The notes under the pieces are model-generated. The model was not told the origin of the DNA. It searched no databases and saw only the letters and a program-made list of their open reading frames with translations. From positions 124,001 through 188,000 of the forward strand of contig JAHIYE010000010.1 in the NCBI GenBank assembly GCA_018815325.1: DNA of 64,000 bases. Reading direction: 5' to 3'. This DNA is from Gammaproteobacteria bacterium (GTDB lineage Bacteria; Pseudomonadota; Gammaproteobacteria; Burkholderiales; Burkholderiaceae_C). Shown piece by piece: positions 1-8,261 of the stretch. Every line of letters starts with the position of its first letter. Position 1 is the stretch's first letter. The position numbers and the translations under genes are program-made.

Positions 1-992
1 ACGCCGACAAAGCCGAATAACTGGCCAAAAGCCAGCAAGGCAAAAATCACCGCTACCGGGTGCAGGCCAATGCGCTCTCCGACCAGCCGAGGCGTCAGGA
101 ACAGGCTCTCCACCAGTTGCCCCAGTCCATACACCACGGCCACCATCAGCACTGCCCTGCCAGCCCCCACCGTGGTGGCAAATTCCAGAAACCCGGCCAG
201 CGTAGCCAACACCAGCCCCAAACCAAAACCGAGATAAGGCACAAAAATGGCCAAGCCGGTAAAAATACCGATAGGCAGCGCCAGATCCAATCCGAACAGG
301 GAAAGTCCCACGCTATAGAACACGGCGAGGATCAGCATCACCAGCAACTGCCCACGCAGGTACTGGCCCAGCACGGCATCGGCCTCCTGCATGAAGGCAT
401 CGAAAGCTGAACGCATGCGTGGTGGCACAAGATTCTGGCTGCGGGTCACAAATTTTTGCCAGTCCATGAGCAGGTAAAACAGCACCACCGGAATCAGCAC
501 GGCATTGCCGATCAGCGTAAAAGCAACGCTGCCGCCCAGCTTGAGGGACGACAGCACGGACTTGAACGCTTCTTCGAAGTTCGCATTCAGATAGGTCAGC
601 ACAAAGGCCTTGATGGATTCGACGTCGAGCTCGACATCAATTCCGAGGGGAGCCAGCCTCGGGCTTAGCGTGGCATTGAGGCGGTAGAGCAACTCCGGCA
701 CCTGTGCCCGCATCAGGGGCAACTCCTTTGCCAGAATCGGCACGATCAGCAGCAACAGCCCCAGCACCATCACGATCAGCAGCAATTCCACCACGATCAC
801 GGCCAGCAGGCGGGGCATGCGCCCTCCCCACAGCGTGTCGAGCCGGTCCACCACAGGTGTCAGCGCATAAGCCAGCACGGCAGCCACCACAAAGGGCGTC
901 AGCACAGAGCCCAGCAACCACAGGATCAGCGCGATCAGGACCGCAATGGCGGTCCAGGCCGCAACGCGTTTTTGGGTGGAGGTAAATTGCAT
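1..992 (-). CDS. AI-2E family transporter (PerM/YdiK type), 3' end outside window
   Basis: This is a polytopic inner-membrane permease of the AI-2E exporter-like (PerM/YdiK) superfamily; the substrate cannot be told from sequence. The frame starts at the ATG complementary to 990-992 ([13 protein letters not shown]) and stays open to the window edge, so about 330 residues are seen and the C-terminus is missing. There is a first pair of membrane helices ([20 protein letters not shown]), a long amphipathic middle region, then helices including the family-typical [20 protein letters not shown] and a [20 protein letters not shown] stretch. It is divergent from purM, with about 80 bp between them. 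Family assignment is firm, function is not. Confidence 0.85.
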   Translation of the reverse strand, partial: MQFTSTQKRVAAWTAIAVLIALILWLLGSVLTPFVVAAVLAYALTPVVDRLDTLWGGRMPRLLAVIVVELLLIVMVLGLLLLIVPILAKELPLMRAQVPELLYRLNATLSPRLAPLGIDVELDVESIKAFVLTYLNANFEEAFKSVLSSLKLGGSVAFTLIGNAVLIPVVLFYLLMDWQKFVTRSQNLVPPRMRSAFDAFMQEADAVLGQYLRGQLLVMLILAVFYSVGLSLFGLDLALPIGIFTGLAIFVPYLGFGLGLVLATLAGFLEFATTVGAGRAVLMVAVVYGLGQLVESLFLTPRLVGERIGLHPVAVIFALLAFGQLFGFVG

Positions 993-1075
993 TAAATGGG
1001 GGAAGGCTTGAAACCTTTAAAATCAGGTCAAATTCTATCGGGGTCTGCTGCACAAAGAGACTCCTGTCCATTCTC

Positions 1076-2119
1076 ATGACCACAACTACCTCTTCCACCC
1101 CCCTTTCCTACAAAGACGCTGGCGTAGACATTGACGCTGGAGACGCCCTGGTTGAACGCATCAAACCACTGGCCAAGAAAACCATGCGTGAGGGCGTGCT
1201 GGCTGGCATAGGCGGTTTTGGCGCGCTGTTCGAAGTGCCCAAGCGTTACAAGGAGCCCGTGCTGGTTTCCGGCACCGACGGCGTGGGCACCAAGCTCAAG
1301 CTGGCTTTCGAATGGAACATGCACGACACCGTGGGTATCGATCTGGTGGCCATGAGCGTGAACGACGTGCTGGTGCAAGGTGCAGAGCCGCTGTTTTTCC
1401 TCGATTACTTCGCTTGCGGCAAGCTCGATGTGGACACGGCGGCTGCCGTGGTCGGCGGCATTGCCAAGGGCTGCGAGCTCTCCGGCTGCGCCCTGATTGG
1501 CGGCGAGACCGCCGAGATGCCCGGCATGTACCCTGCTGGAGAATACGATCTGGCCGGTTTTGCCGTTGGCGCGGTGGAAAAGTCCAAGATCCTGACAGGC
1601 CAGAGCGTCAAACCCGGTGACGTGGTGCTGGGCCTGGCGTCCAGCGGTGTGCACTCCAATGGTTTCAGCCTGGTGCGTAAATGCATTGAGCGTGCCGGCA
1701 GCAGCCTGCCCGCGACGCTGGATGGCAAGCCGTTCAAGCAAGCCGTGATGGAGCCTACCCGCCTGTATGTCAAAAACGTGCTGGCCGCGCTGGCCGCCCA
1801 CCCCATCAAGGCACTGGCCCACATCACCGGCGGTGGCCTGCTGGAGAACATTCCCCGCGTCTTGCCCGAAGGCACTGCAGCCCACCTGCGCAAAGGCAGC
1901 TGGCCGCAGACCGAGCTGTTCGCCTGGCTGCAAAAAACAGCCGGCATCGACGATATCGAAATGAACCGCACCTTCAACAACGGCATCGGCATGGTGATCG
2001 TGGTCGATGCGGCACATGCTGCCGCTACCGCCCAGACTCTGCGCGGATTGGGCGAAAGCGTCCATGAGATCGGGGTCATCACCACACACGGCGAAGGTGC
2101 TGCCGTCGTGGTAGCCTGA
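1076..2119 (+). CDS. purM: phosphoribosylformylglycinamidine cyclo-ligase
   Basis: AIR synthetase, fifth step of de novo purine synthesis: ATP-dependent closure of FGAM to 5-aminoimidazole ribonucleotide in the cytosol. At 347 residues it has the usual family length. The N-terminal ATP-binding half carries [13 protein letters not shown] and [20 protein letters not shown]; the middle has [11 protein letters not shown]; the C-terminal half has [16 protein letters not shown] and the [14 protein letters not shown] type motif. It stands alone, divergent from the permease gene and followed after 42 bp by an MFS carrier that is unlikely to be related in function. Confidence 0.97.
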   Translation: MTTTTSSTPLSYKDAGVDIDAGDALVERIKPLAKKTMREGVLAGIGGFGALFEVPKRYKEPVLVSGTDGVGTKLKLAFEWNMHDTVGIDLVAMSVNDVLVQGAEPLFFLDYFACGKLDVDTAAAVVGGIAKGCELSGCALIGGETAEMPGMYPAGEYDLAGFAVGAVEKSKILTGQSVKPGDVVLGLASSGVHSNGFSLVRKCIERAGSSLPATLDGKPFKQAVMEPTRLYVKNVLAALAAHPIKALAHITGGGLLENIPRVLPEGTAAHLRKGSWPQTELFAWLQKTAGIDDIEMNRTFNNGIGMVIVVDAAHAAATAQTLRGLGESVHEIGVITTHGEGAAVVVA

Positions 2120-2161
2120 TCCTGCCAGAGCCCGAACCGGGTACGGACAGGTTTTTACAAC

Positions 2162-3355
2162 ATGTCCACCCCGCACCTAAGCCCCCGGCGCCTGCCGACC
2201 AGTATCTGGGCCCTGGGTTTTGTGAGCCTGTTGATGGACATCTCGTCAGAGATGATCCACAGCCTGCTGCCGGTCTTTCTCGTCACGGGCCTGGGCGTCA
2301 GCATGTTGACGGTGGGGTTGATCGAAGGGGCGGCGGAATCGACGGCACTGATCGTCAAGGTCTTCTCGGGCGTCCTCAGTGACTGGTGGGGCCGGCGCAA
2401 GCCCCTGGCGGTGCTGGGCTACGGTCTGGGTGCGGTTTCCAAACCCCTGTTCGCGCTAGCCACAACGGCCGGGCTGGTCATCGTGGCCAGACTGCTCGAC
2501 CGCGTAGGCAAAGGCATCCGTGGCGCCCCGCGTGATGCCCTGGTGGCCGACATCGCCCCGCCCGAGTTGCGCGGTGCCGCCTTCGGTCTGCGCCAGTCAC
2601 TCGATACCGTGGGTGCCTTTCTCGGCCCGCTGATCGCCATCGGACTGATGCTGCTCTGGGCCAACGACTTTCGCGCTGTCTTCTGGGTCGCCGTCATCCC
2701 TGCCGTGCTGTGCGTGGCCTTGCTGGTCTTTGGCGTGCGCGAGCCCGAAAGTCCGCCGGATGCCCCTCGGGTCAACCCGATTCAGCGCGATAGCCTGCGC
2801 CGACTATCCTCAGCCTACTGGTGGGTGGTGGTACTCGGCGCACTCGCCACGCTGGCGCGCTTCAGCGAGGCTTTCCTGGTGCTGCGGGTCCAGCAAGGCG
2901 GCTTGCCGCTGGCCTGGACCCCCATGGTGCTGATCGCCATGAACCTGGTCTACGCTGCCGGGGCCTACCCCTTGGGCAAACTGGCCGATTCGACCAGCCA
3001 TCTGCGCTTGCTGGCCTGGGGACTGACCGTCTTGATTGTCGCCAATGTGCTGCTGGCCTTGAGCGATCAGGGCATGGTGGTGTGGGCTGGGATTTTGTTG
3101 TGGGGCCTGCACATGGCCATGACCCAGGGCTTGCTCGCCACCATGGTGGCCGATGCGGCACCGGCCGAGTTGCGCGGCACAGCATTCGGCGTGTTCAACC
3201 TGGCGAGTGGCATCGCCATGCTCATGGCCAGCGCGCTGGCTGGCCTGCTGTGGGACCAATTTGGCGCGGGCTACACCTTCATGGCCAGCGCCACTTTCAG
3301 CGCAGGTGCCTTGCTGCTCCTGTGGCTGCGTCGCAATCAGGCTAGCTTGCTATAA
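2162..3355 (+). CDS. MFS transporter
   Basis: A 397-residue major facilitator superfamily carrier with about 12 predicted membrane helices. The loop 2-3 signature appears as GVLSDWWGRRKPLAVLGYG, and a DRVGKGIRGAPRDALVAD segment follows helix 4, a pattern common in proteobacterial multidrug/sugar-type MFS carriers. The substrate is unknown. The last codons (TTG CTA TAA) fall in the first bases of a dispersed repeat copy (3345-3404), so the stop codon seems to be supplied by that element. The ATG at 2162 is the only sensible start, 42 bp after purM. Confidence 0.85.
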   Translation: MSTPHLSPRRLPTSIWALGFVSLLMDISSEMIHSLLPVFLVTGLGVSMLTVGLIEGAAESTALIVKVFSGVLSDWWGRRKPLAVLGYGLGAVSKPLFALATTAGLVIVARLLDRVGKGIRGAPRDALVADIAPPELRGAAFGLRQSLDTVGAFLGPLIAIGLMLLWANDFRAVFWVAVIPAVLCVALLVFGVREPESPPDAPRVNPIQRDSLRRLSSAYWWVVVLGALATLARFSEAFLVLRVQQGGLPLAWTPMVLIAMNLVYAAGAYPLGKLADSTSHLRLLAWGLTVLIVANVLLALSDQGMVVWAGILLWGLHMAMTQGLLATMVADAAPAELRGTAFGVFNLASGIAMLMASALAGLLWDQFGAGYTFMASATFSAGALLLLWLRRNQASLL

Positions 3356-3404
3356 AAACAAGAGCTGACAAGGCTTTAATCTCAAGGGCTAGAACCGATT
3401 TAAA
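3345..3404 (+). repeat. dispersed Comamonadaceae-type repeat, copy A
   Basis: About 60 bp with the pattern TTGCTAT-AT-rich-AGAGCTG-variable-AAGGGCTAGAACCGATTT. It matches the layout of the other copies in this window: a 5' TGCTAT arm, an AGCT centre, then GGGCTAG and a GGCC-like 3' arm. It begins inside the last codons of the MFS gene. The rest of the 264 bp gap up to the ParA gene shows no gene that I can support. Confidence 0.6.
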
Positions 3405-3619
3405 GCATATTTCAGCCAAGCAACAGGCTAACGCGTCCGACAATCCAAGCCCATTACAACGGGGATCGCGATGCGGCGCTTGACCGATCAAATGCCGGCG
3501 GCAGGTGACAAATCCATGCGATTACGCTATAAAACCTCTAGCACGCCACAACCGTAACATCTGGACACAACTCGGTTTTCAAGTCAAACTTATCGCTTGG
3601 GGTCTTTTCTGGAGTATTC

Positions 3620-4498
3620 ATGCCTGTGATCGCCGTGGTTAATCGCAAAGGGGGCAGTGGAAAAAGCACTGTCGCCGCGCATCTGGCTGCCTGGTGCGCC
3701 CGCAATGGCAGCGCCGTGATGCTGGGCGATGTAGACCGACAGCAGTCCACCCGGGCTTGGCTGCGCCGGCGTGATGCATCCCTCCCCACCATCGCTCCCT
3801 GGGTGGTCGACCAGAAGAACATCCTGCGCGTGCCCACAGGTATCACCCATGTCGTGCTGGACACACCGGGCGGCATGCATGGCTTTGATCTGGCTCGCAT
3901 GGTGATGTTCTCCGACGCCATCCTGATGCCGGTGTGCAGTTCGGCCTTTGACCGGGAGGCCGCTGCCGCCTGCCATGCCGAACTCATGACCCTGCCGCGC
4001 GTAGCCAGCGGGCGTTGCAAGCTGGCAGCCATCGGCATGCGCATTGATGCGCGCACCCACGCCGCACAAATCCTCAAGGACTGGGCCGACGATCTGAAGC
4101 TGCCGTTTCTCGGTGTACTGCGCGAAACCCAGCTCTATGTGCAGTGTCTGGAACGCGGCATGACGATCTTCGATTTGCCGCCGCAACGCACCGAGACAGA
4201 CATGGCCCAGTGGGAGCCCATCAAGAACTGGCTCACGCCGATGCTCTATCCGGTTCAGGCCGCCAATGATCCCAGCCCGTCAAGGCCGCTGAGTTCCAGC
4301 CGCCTGGGGGCTCCCCGTCCTGACAGTCTGATGCCCCCTCAGGAGTCACTGGTGCATGGCGGGCGACTGGCTGGCAGCCGGGCACAGCAGCATGTGACAG
4401 TACCACCTCGCACCATTGACACGGCGGTTTCGGCATTTCACGGCAACGCATCTGACCGCCAGCAAATTCCGCCATTTCTGCGTCAGCGCGTGACCTGA
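3620..4498 (+). CDS. orphan ParA/MinD-like ATPase
   Basis: A deviant Walker A P-loop ATPase of the ParA/MinD (SIMIBI) class, 292 residues. KGGSGKST near residues 10-17 contains the signature lysine K10 and the P-loop lysine K15; Walker B-like VVLDTPGG follows near residue 78. Family members position plasmids, chromosomes or protein cargo by cycling on nucleoid DNA. No parB, parS or obvious cargo gene lies nearby, so this is an orphan. The C-terminal 75 or so residues are rich in Pro, Ser, Arg and Gln and look disordered, beyond the normal ParA fold. A partition role for the chromosome is unlikely; cargo positioning is inference. Confidence 0.8.
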   Translation: MPVIAVVNRKGGSGKSTVAAHLAAWCARNGSAVMLGDVDRQQSTRAWLRRRDASLPTIAPWVVDQKNILRVPTGITHVVLDTPGGMHGFDLARMVMFSDAILMPVCSSAFDREAAAACHAELMTLPRVASGRCKLAAIGMRIDARTHAAQILKDWADDLKLPFLGVLRETQLYVQCLERGMTIFDLPPQRTETDMAQWEPIKNWLTPMLYPVQAANDPSPSRPLSSSRLGAPRPDSLMPPQESLVHGGRLAGSRAQQHVTVPPRTIDTAVSAFHGNASDRQQIPPFLRQRVT

Positions 4499-4518
4499 AC
4501 AACGGGCTGACGCCCTGC

Positions 4519-5370
4519 TCAGTTCATGGCCCGGCGCAACTGGGCCACGCGCTCGGCGATGGCATCCATGTCCAACCCATCCTCGGCATGCTGCAAATAG
4601 GTTTCCAGGTCGATCAGCGCCTGGGCCGCATTACCCATCTCGGCATAGGCCAGTCCCCGGTCGCGCACCTCGGACCAGGCTGTCGGCAGCAACACCACCA
4701 GCCGGTCCTGCACCATCACCAGTCGCGGCCAGTCTTCCTGTGTCTGGTGAATTTCCTTGAGGTTGCGCAGCATGCGCGCGATGATGTCGCGTGGTGTGGC
4801 GGCCTGCAGAAACAGGCCCAAGGGCGCCTCAAACTCATCCGTCAGGCCTTGACCACGCTGGTAGGGTGCCAGCCGTTCGGACAGATCTTCCCGGCTCAGT
4901 GACTGGCCAGTGAAGGGATCAATGACCACCTGCCCCTTGGGCAGGCTGACCTTCACCATGAAATGCCCCGGAAACCCAACACCGCGGGCAGCCAGCCCCA
5001 GCCCCTGCGCCAGCTCCATCCACAAAACCGCCAGTGAGATGGGAATGCCGCGCCTTGTGCGCAACATCACGTTCAGGTAGCTGTTGTCGGGATCGTAGTA
5101 GTCGTTCAGGTTGCCGCCGAAGTTCAGTTCCCGAAAAAAATACTGGTTCAGGGTGCGCAGCTTCTGCATGGGCGCCACATCGGCTGGCAAACGGCGTTTG
5201 AGGCGGGAGAACATCAAGTCAACCTCGCCCAGTACCTGCTGCACATCCATGTCCGGGTATTCGTCTTGTGCCAGGCTGATGGCCGTTTCGAGCAAAGGAA
5301 ACTCCGCATCGCTTTGAACCAGCGATTCAAAATATTCCAGCGGCGTGGGGGCTGCAAACGATAAATTCAT
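4519..5370 (-). CDS. SirB1 family protein (transglutaminase-like plus TPR-like)
   Basis: A 283-residue cytosolic protein of the SirB1/transglutaminase-like family, whose biochemical role is not settled. The recognisable core is LNQYFFRELNFGGNLNDYYDP followed by NSYLNVMLRTRRGIPISLAVLWMELAQ and GVGFPGHFMVK, where the family's conserved Gly-Phe-Pro-Gly-His occurs near residue 133. The C-terminal third (from about residue 200) has helical repeats of TPR type with LRNLKEIH. It sits about 105 bp downstream of the murJ stop on the same strand, so the two may be co-transcribed. Confidence 0.85.
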   Translation of the reverse strand: MNLSFAAPTPLEYFESLVQSDAEFPLLETAISLAQDEYPDMDVQQVLGEVDLMFSRLKRRLPADVAPMQKLRTLNQYFFRELNFGGNLNDYYDPDNSYLNVMLRTRRGIPISLAVLWMELAQGLGLAARGVGFPGHFMVKVSLPKGQVVIDPFTGQSLSREDLSERLAPYQRGQGLTDEFEAPLGLFLQAATPRDIIARMLRNLKEIHQTQEDWPRLVMVQDRLVVLLPTAWSEVRDRGLAYAEMGNAAQALIDLETYLQHAEDGLDMDAIAERVAQLRRAMN

Positions 5371-5476
5371 TCAGTTTCTCTTGCCGGGCTGGCTTCCACG
5401 CCCGAAGTCCCATTTTGCAACCGATGCAATATGCATGCCGAATCAGACATCGAAATCCGCACGCGTGGCCCCCTTG

Positions 5477-7042
5477 TCAGCGCCGGATAAACTGCCCCAA
5501 CCTCAGACCGGTCGCCATGACCGCTCCAAAATAAATAGCGGCAGATCCACACAAGATAAGGGCCAGCAAGCCGATTCTTTTAAATGCGTCAACCCGCATT
5601 TCCGTCCAACCGAAGTGCCCGGCAGCCCAGGACAGAAAGCCCGCCAACAGCACACTGGCGACCAGCACCTGCAGCAGAAATACCCCCCAGCCAGGCTCGG
5701 GCTTGTAGCTGCCTCGGCGTCTGAGACCTACGAGCAGCCATCCTGCGTTGATCATGGCCCCCAGGCCAATGGCCAGGGCCAGGCCCGCATGGGCAAACCA
5801 GGGCACCAGCACCAGATTGAGCAGTTGCGTGATGACCAGAACGGCCACCGCGATTTTCACCGGCGTCTTGATGTCCTGGCTGGCGTAAAAGCCCGGCGCC
5901 AGCACCTTGATGGCTACCAGCCCCAGCAGACCCGCACCATAGCCCATGAGCGCAATGCTGGTCTGGTGGACATCGCGATCCGTGAATGCACCATAGTGGT
6001 ATAGCACGGCCACCAGCGGGCGGGAAAAGGTCAGCAAGGCCACCGCACAGGGTACGGCGAGAAACACCACGATGCGCAAACCCCAGTCCAGCATGGCAGA
6101 GTACCTGGCGCCATCGTCTGCGGCCCGCGCTGCGGCCAACTGCGGCATGAGCACGACACCCAGCGCGACACCCAGCAGCGCCGTGGGGAACTCCATCAGG
6201 CGATCGGCGTAAGTGAGCCAACTGACACTGCCGGGGATCAGGTGCGAGGCAATCTGGGTGTTGATGAGGGTCGAGATGTGCGCCACGCTCACCCCCACCA
6301 GCGCCGGCACCATGAGCCGGGCGATATTACGGGTGGACTCGTCAGTCCAGGCCTGCCGCAAGGCTGCCCAGCGCAGACCGATGCGGGGCAAATAACCAAT
6401 TCTCCTAAGTGCCAGCAACTGCGCACCAAGTTGCAGCACCCCGCCCAGCATCACGCCAGCACACAGCGCATAGATGGGCTCCACGCCCAGACGGGCAAAC
6501 CAGGGAGCCCCCAGCCAGGCCGCAATAATCATGGACAGATTCAGCAAAACCGGGGTAGCTGCAGGCACGGCAAAGCGTCGACGCGTGTTGAGCACGCCCG
6601 CGGCCAGCGCCACCAGCGACATGAAAGCGATGTAGGGAAACATCCAGCGCGTCATGACCACGGCGACTTCGTAGCCATGCGGATTCTGCTGCAAGCCGCT
6701 GGCCATGGCCCATACCAGAAAAGGCGCCGCCAGCACACCTGCCGCGCAGGTAGCAGCCAGCACCCAGGCCAGTACCGTGGCCACCCGGTCAACCAGTCGA
6801 TGCGTGGACTCCTCTCCCGCCCGGGCCATAGACGCCGCCAGCACCGGCACAAAAGCCTGGCTGAAGGCACCTTCTGCAAACAACCGGCGAAACAGGTTGG
6901 GAATGCGAAACGCCACGTTGAAGGCGTCCGTCAAGGCACTGGCGCCAAAGGTCGAGGCAATCAGCAACTCCCGAGCCAGCCCCGTGATACGTGAGACGAA
7001 GGTCAGCAGGGAGACGGTGGAGGCGGCTTTGAAGAGAGTCAC
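5477..7042 (-). CDS. murJ: lipid II flippase MurJ (MviN)
   Basis: MOP-superfamily inner-membrane flippase that moves lipid II for peptidoglycan synthesis. I start it at the GTG complementary to 7040-7042 (VTLFKAASTVSLLTFVSRITG), giving 521 residues, the normal length; an ATG 69 bp upstream at 7111 would add a tail that does not look like MurJ and would overlap the rpsT promoter. The family signature GLARELLIASTFGAS and FRIPNLFRRLFAEGAFSQAFVPV is intact, and about 14 membrane helices follow. The last helix is encoded by an AT-richer stretch (5523-5584) that resembles the dispersed repeat of this genome. Confidence 0.95.
   Translation of the reverse strand: MTLFKAASTVSLLTFVSRITGLARELLIASTFGASALTDAFNVAFRIPNLFRRLFAEGAFSQAFVPVLAASMARAGEESTHRLVDRVATVLAWVLAATCAAGVLAAPFLVWAMASGLQQNPHGYEVAVVMTRWMFPYIAFMSLVALAAGVLNTRRRFAVPAATPVLLNLSMIIAAWLGAPWFARLGVEPIYALCAGVMLGGVLQLGAQLLALRRIGYLPRIGLRWAALRQAWTDESTRNIARLMVPALVGVSVAHISTLINTQIASHLIPGSVSWLTYADRLMEFPTALLGVALGVVLMPQLAAARAADDGARYSAMLDWGLRIVVFLAVPCAVALLTFSRPLVAVLYHYGAFTDRDVHQTSIALMGYGAGLLGLVAIKVLAPGFYASQDIKTPVKIAVAVLVITQLLNLVLVPWFAHAGLALAIGLGAMINAGWLLVGLRRRGSYKPEPGWGVFLLQVLVASVLLAGFLSWAAGHFGWTEMRVDAFKRIGLLALILCGSAAIYFGAVMATGLRLGQFIRR
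5523..5584 (+). repeat. possible dispersed repeat, copy H, inside murJ
   Basis: The stretch contains AAAATAAATAGCGGC, then ACAAGATAAGGGCCAGCAAGCC and an AT-rich end. This follows the order of the repeat copies elsewhere (AATAGCT, AAGGGCTAGAGGCC). It lies in the coding region for the last MurJ membrane helix. The match is weaker than for the intergenic copies, so chance resemblance is possible. Confidence 0.35.
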
Positions 7043-7103
7043 GGCCCGAGTGTAGCCGGGCAGAGCCCCGCCTTTCGGCACCCAGCCGTTGAAATGTCCA
7101 AGC

Positions 7104-7112
7104 TGGTACAAT
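7104..7112 (+). promoter_or_regulatory. extended -10 promoter of rpsT
   Basis: TGG followed by TACAAT (7107-7112) forms an extended -10 element about 45 bp before the rpsT start. No good -35 stands at 16-18 bp, as is common for extended -10 promoters. The leader of about 38 nt contains AAGGAA (7143-7148) as ribosome binding site. Confidence 0.5.
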
Positions 7113-7157
7113 GGAGAGCTTTGCTGACAACATCCTCAGACACAAGGAATACTTTAT

Positions 7158-7460
7158 ATGGCATCTGGAAAACCCAAGAAAAAGAACCCGCGCCTGGCGT
7201 CGGGCCGTAAACGCGTCCGTCAGGACGTCAAGATCAACGCCGCAAACTCCTCGCTGCGTTCCAAATACCGCACTGCGGTGAAGAACGTCGAGAAGGCCGT
7301 TGTCGCTGGCGACAAGGCCAAGGCAACCGAACTCTTCGCAACGATGCAGGCCGTGGTGGACACCGTGGCTGACAAAGGCATCTTCCACAAAAACAAGGCT
7401 GCTCGTGACAAGAGCCGCCTGTCTGCCAAGGTGAAAGCCCTGGCTACCGCAGCCGCCTGA
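7158..7460 (+). CDS. rpsT: 30S ribosomal protein S20
   Basis: Small basic primary 16S rRNA-binding protein, here 100 residues. The N-terminus [19 protein letters not shown] is a longer Lys/Arg-rich tail than in Escherichia coli but typical for Burkholderiales. The core [18 protein letters not shown] and the C-terminal [20 protein letters not shown] are diagnostic. It is monocistronic, divergent from murJ, has its own promoter and is followed by two hairpins. Confidence 0.98.
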   Translation: MASGKPKKKNPRLASGRKRVRQDVKINAANSSLRSKYRTAVKNVEKAVVAGDKAKATELFATMQAVVDTVADKGIFHKNKAARDKSRLSAKVKALATAAA

Positions 7461-7476
7461 CTTTCAGGCAATCGCA

Positions 7477-7552
7477 CGAACCCCTCGGGGTTCGCCGTTT
7501 GTAAAGGGTGCGCTGTCAGCAAAGCGAAAAGCCGTCGAAAGACGGCTTTTTT
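7477..7552 (+). terminator. terminator region downstream of rpsT (two hairpins)
   Basis: The first hairpin, CGAACCCC-TC-GGGGTTCG at 7477-7494, has only a short T run. The second, AAAAGCCGTC-GAAA-GACGGCTTTT at 7527-7550, has a ten-bp stem, a GNRA tetraloop and a six-T tail, and is a textbook intrinsic terminator. It could also serve the convergent DUF3579 gene on the other strand because the stem base is A-rich. Confidence 0.85.
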
Positions 7553-7606
7553 GTTGCCTGCGATTTCTCGCAGGGCACAACAGCGGCGACATGCAGTCGC
7601 CCTGCG

Positions 7607-7924
7607 TCATTTGCGAGGCGGGTCGGGAATCAGACAGGCCTCGGTGACCTGAAGCTCGTTGTCCTTGGCGAAGTTCATCACGAAGTCCCAGGCCATGACG
7701 TCATAGTCGCGCAGGTCGCGATGCACCACAACGCACTTCACCCCGTTCATCGTGGTGGGAATGCACCAGGGGGAATAACGCAGATGGCTGCCAGGCAATT
7801 TGCCGCCAGGACAGAACTGACTCATGACACCCGCCAGACGCTCGGCCCAATCGCTGGGACGGAAAGTCTTGCCATTCGCGGTCAGACCGAGAATAAAAAC
7901 TTCTTTTGCGTCGCTTGAAACCAT
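7607..7924 (-). CDS. DUF3579 domain-containing protein
   Basis: A 105-residue soluble protein matching the betaproteobacterial DUF3579 family; function unknown. Visible traits are GLTANGKTFRPSDWAERLAG at the N-terminus, a central LRYSPWCIPTTMNGVKCVVV and FVMNFAKDNELQV near the end. It is divergent from argD, an arrangement I recall as recurrent in Burkholderiales, so a link to arginine synthesis is possible but unproven. The start ATG is complementary to 7922-7924. Confidence 0.85.
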   Translation of the reverse strand: MVSSDAKEVFILGLTANGKTFRPSDWAERLAGVMSQFCPGGKLPGSHLRYSPWCIPTTMNGVKCVVVHRDLRDYDVMAWDFVMNFAKDNELQVTEACLIPDPPRK

Positions 7925-8050
7925 GGGATGAGTATCAGTCAGGAGTCAGGGCACCGTGTTGAAGAGGGAGCCAATATCTGGTCAAAGCAAGCCGGATTGT
8001 GTTGCCTGCACTGCAAGGAATATCGGCATGCAGACCGAAAAGATGAAATT

Positions 8051-8095
8051 TTGACCTTTTGCTGCAACGCATCAATAATTGTATCTTATATAAGA
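8051..8095 (+). promoter_or_regulatory. argD promoter with palindromic operator
   Basis: TTGACC (8051-8056), a 17 bp spacer and AATAAT (8074-8079) make a good sigma-70 promoter. The predicted start point falls inside a perfect 12 bp palindrome, TCTTATATAAGA (8084-8095), which is the position of a repressor site. I associate this palindrome loosely with central-metabolism promoters of Burkholderiales, from memory and unverified. The 337 bp between DUF3579 and argD holds no other gene that I can support. Confidence 0.5.
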
Positions 8096-8203
8096 CTTGA
8101 GGCCTGTTTTCGCAAGTCCCCGAAGGGGAGAAGAGGCGGTGTGATTCCCCTCAATCCACCATGGTTCCGCTGAAGCCGCCACTGGCCTAAAATCACTGCT
8201 CAA

Positions 8204-8225
8204 CGGCCCAACATGCGTTGGGCCG
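8204..8225 (+). other. hairpin in the argD leader
   Basis: CGGCCCAAC-ATGC-GTTGGGCCG is a perfect nine-bp stem in the long leader (about 170 nt) between the argD promoter and its start codon. It is followed by a weak T-rich stretch (ACCTATTTT), so it may be an attenuator or simply stabilise the leader. No leader peptide or known riboswitch fold was recognised. Confidence 0.5.
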
Positions 8226-8261
8226 ACCTATTTTCAGAGTGCCTCACCGGAGTGTGAAAAC

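Noticed and set aside
1028-2176. Long open frame antisense to purM, and similar ones antisense to argD/argF (8895-10586), parE (15206-17392), dnaE (36791-39046) and the GGDEF/EAL gene (47550-49388)
   Set aside because: Their translations show no domains and have the Gly/Ala/His/Gln-rich look of GC-rich third positions read backwards; the opposite strand holds well-identified genes.
7089-7112. TTGAAA as -35 of the rpsT promoter
   Set aside because: It is only 12 bp from the -10, too close for sigma-70; the extended -10 explains the promoter better.
8096-8261. Riboswitch in the argD leader
   Set aside because: Only simple hairpins are visible; no known riboswitch consensus was recognised.
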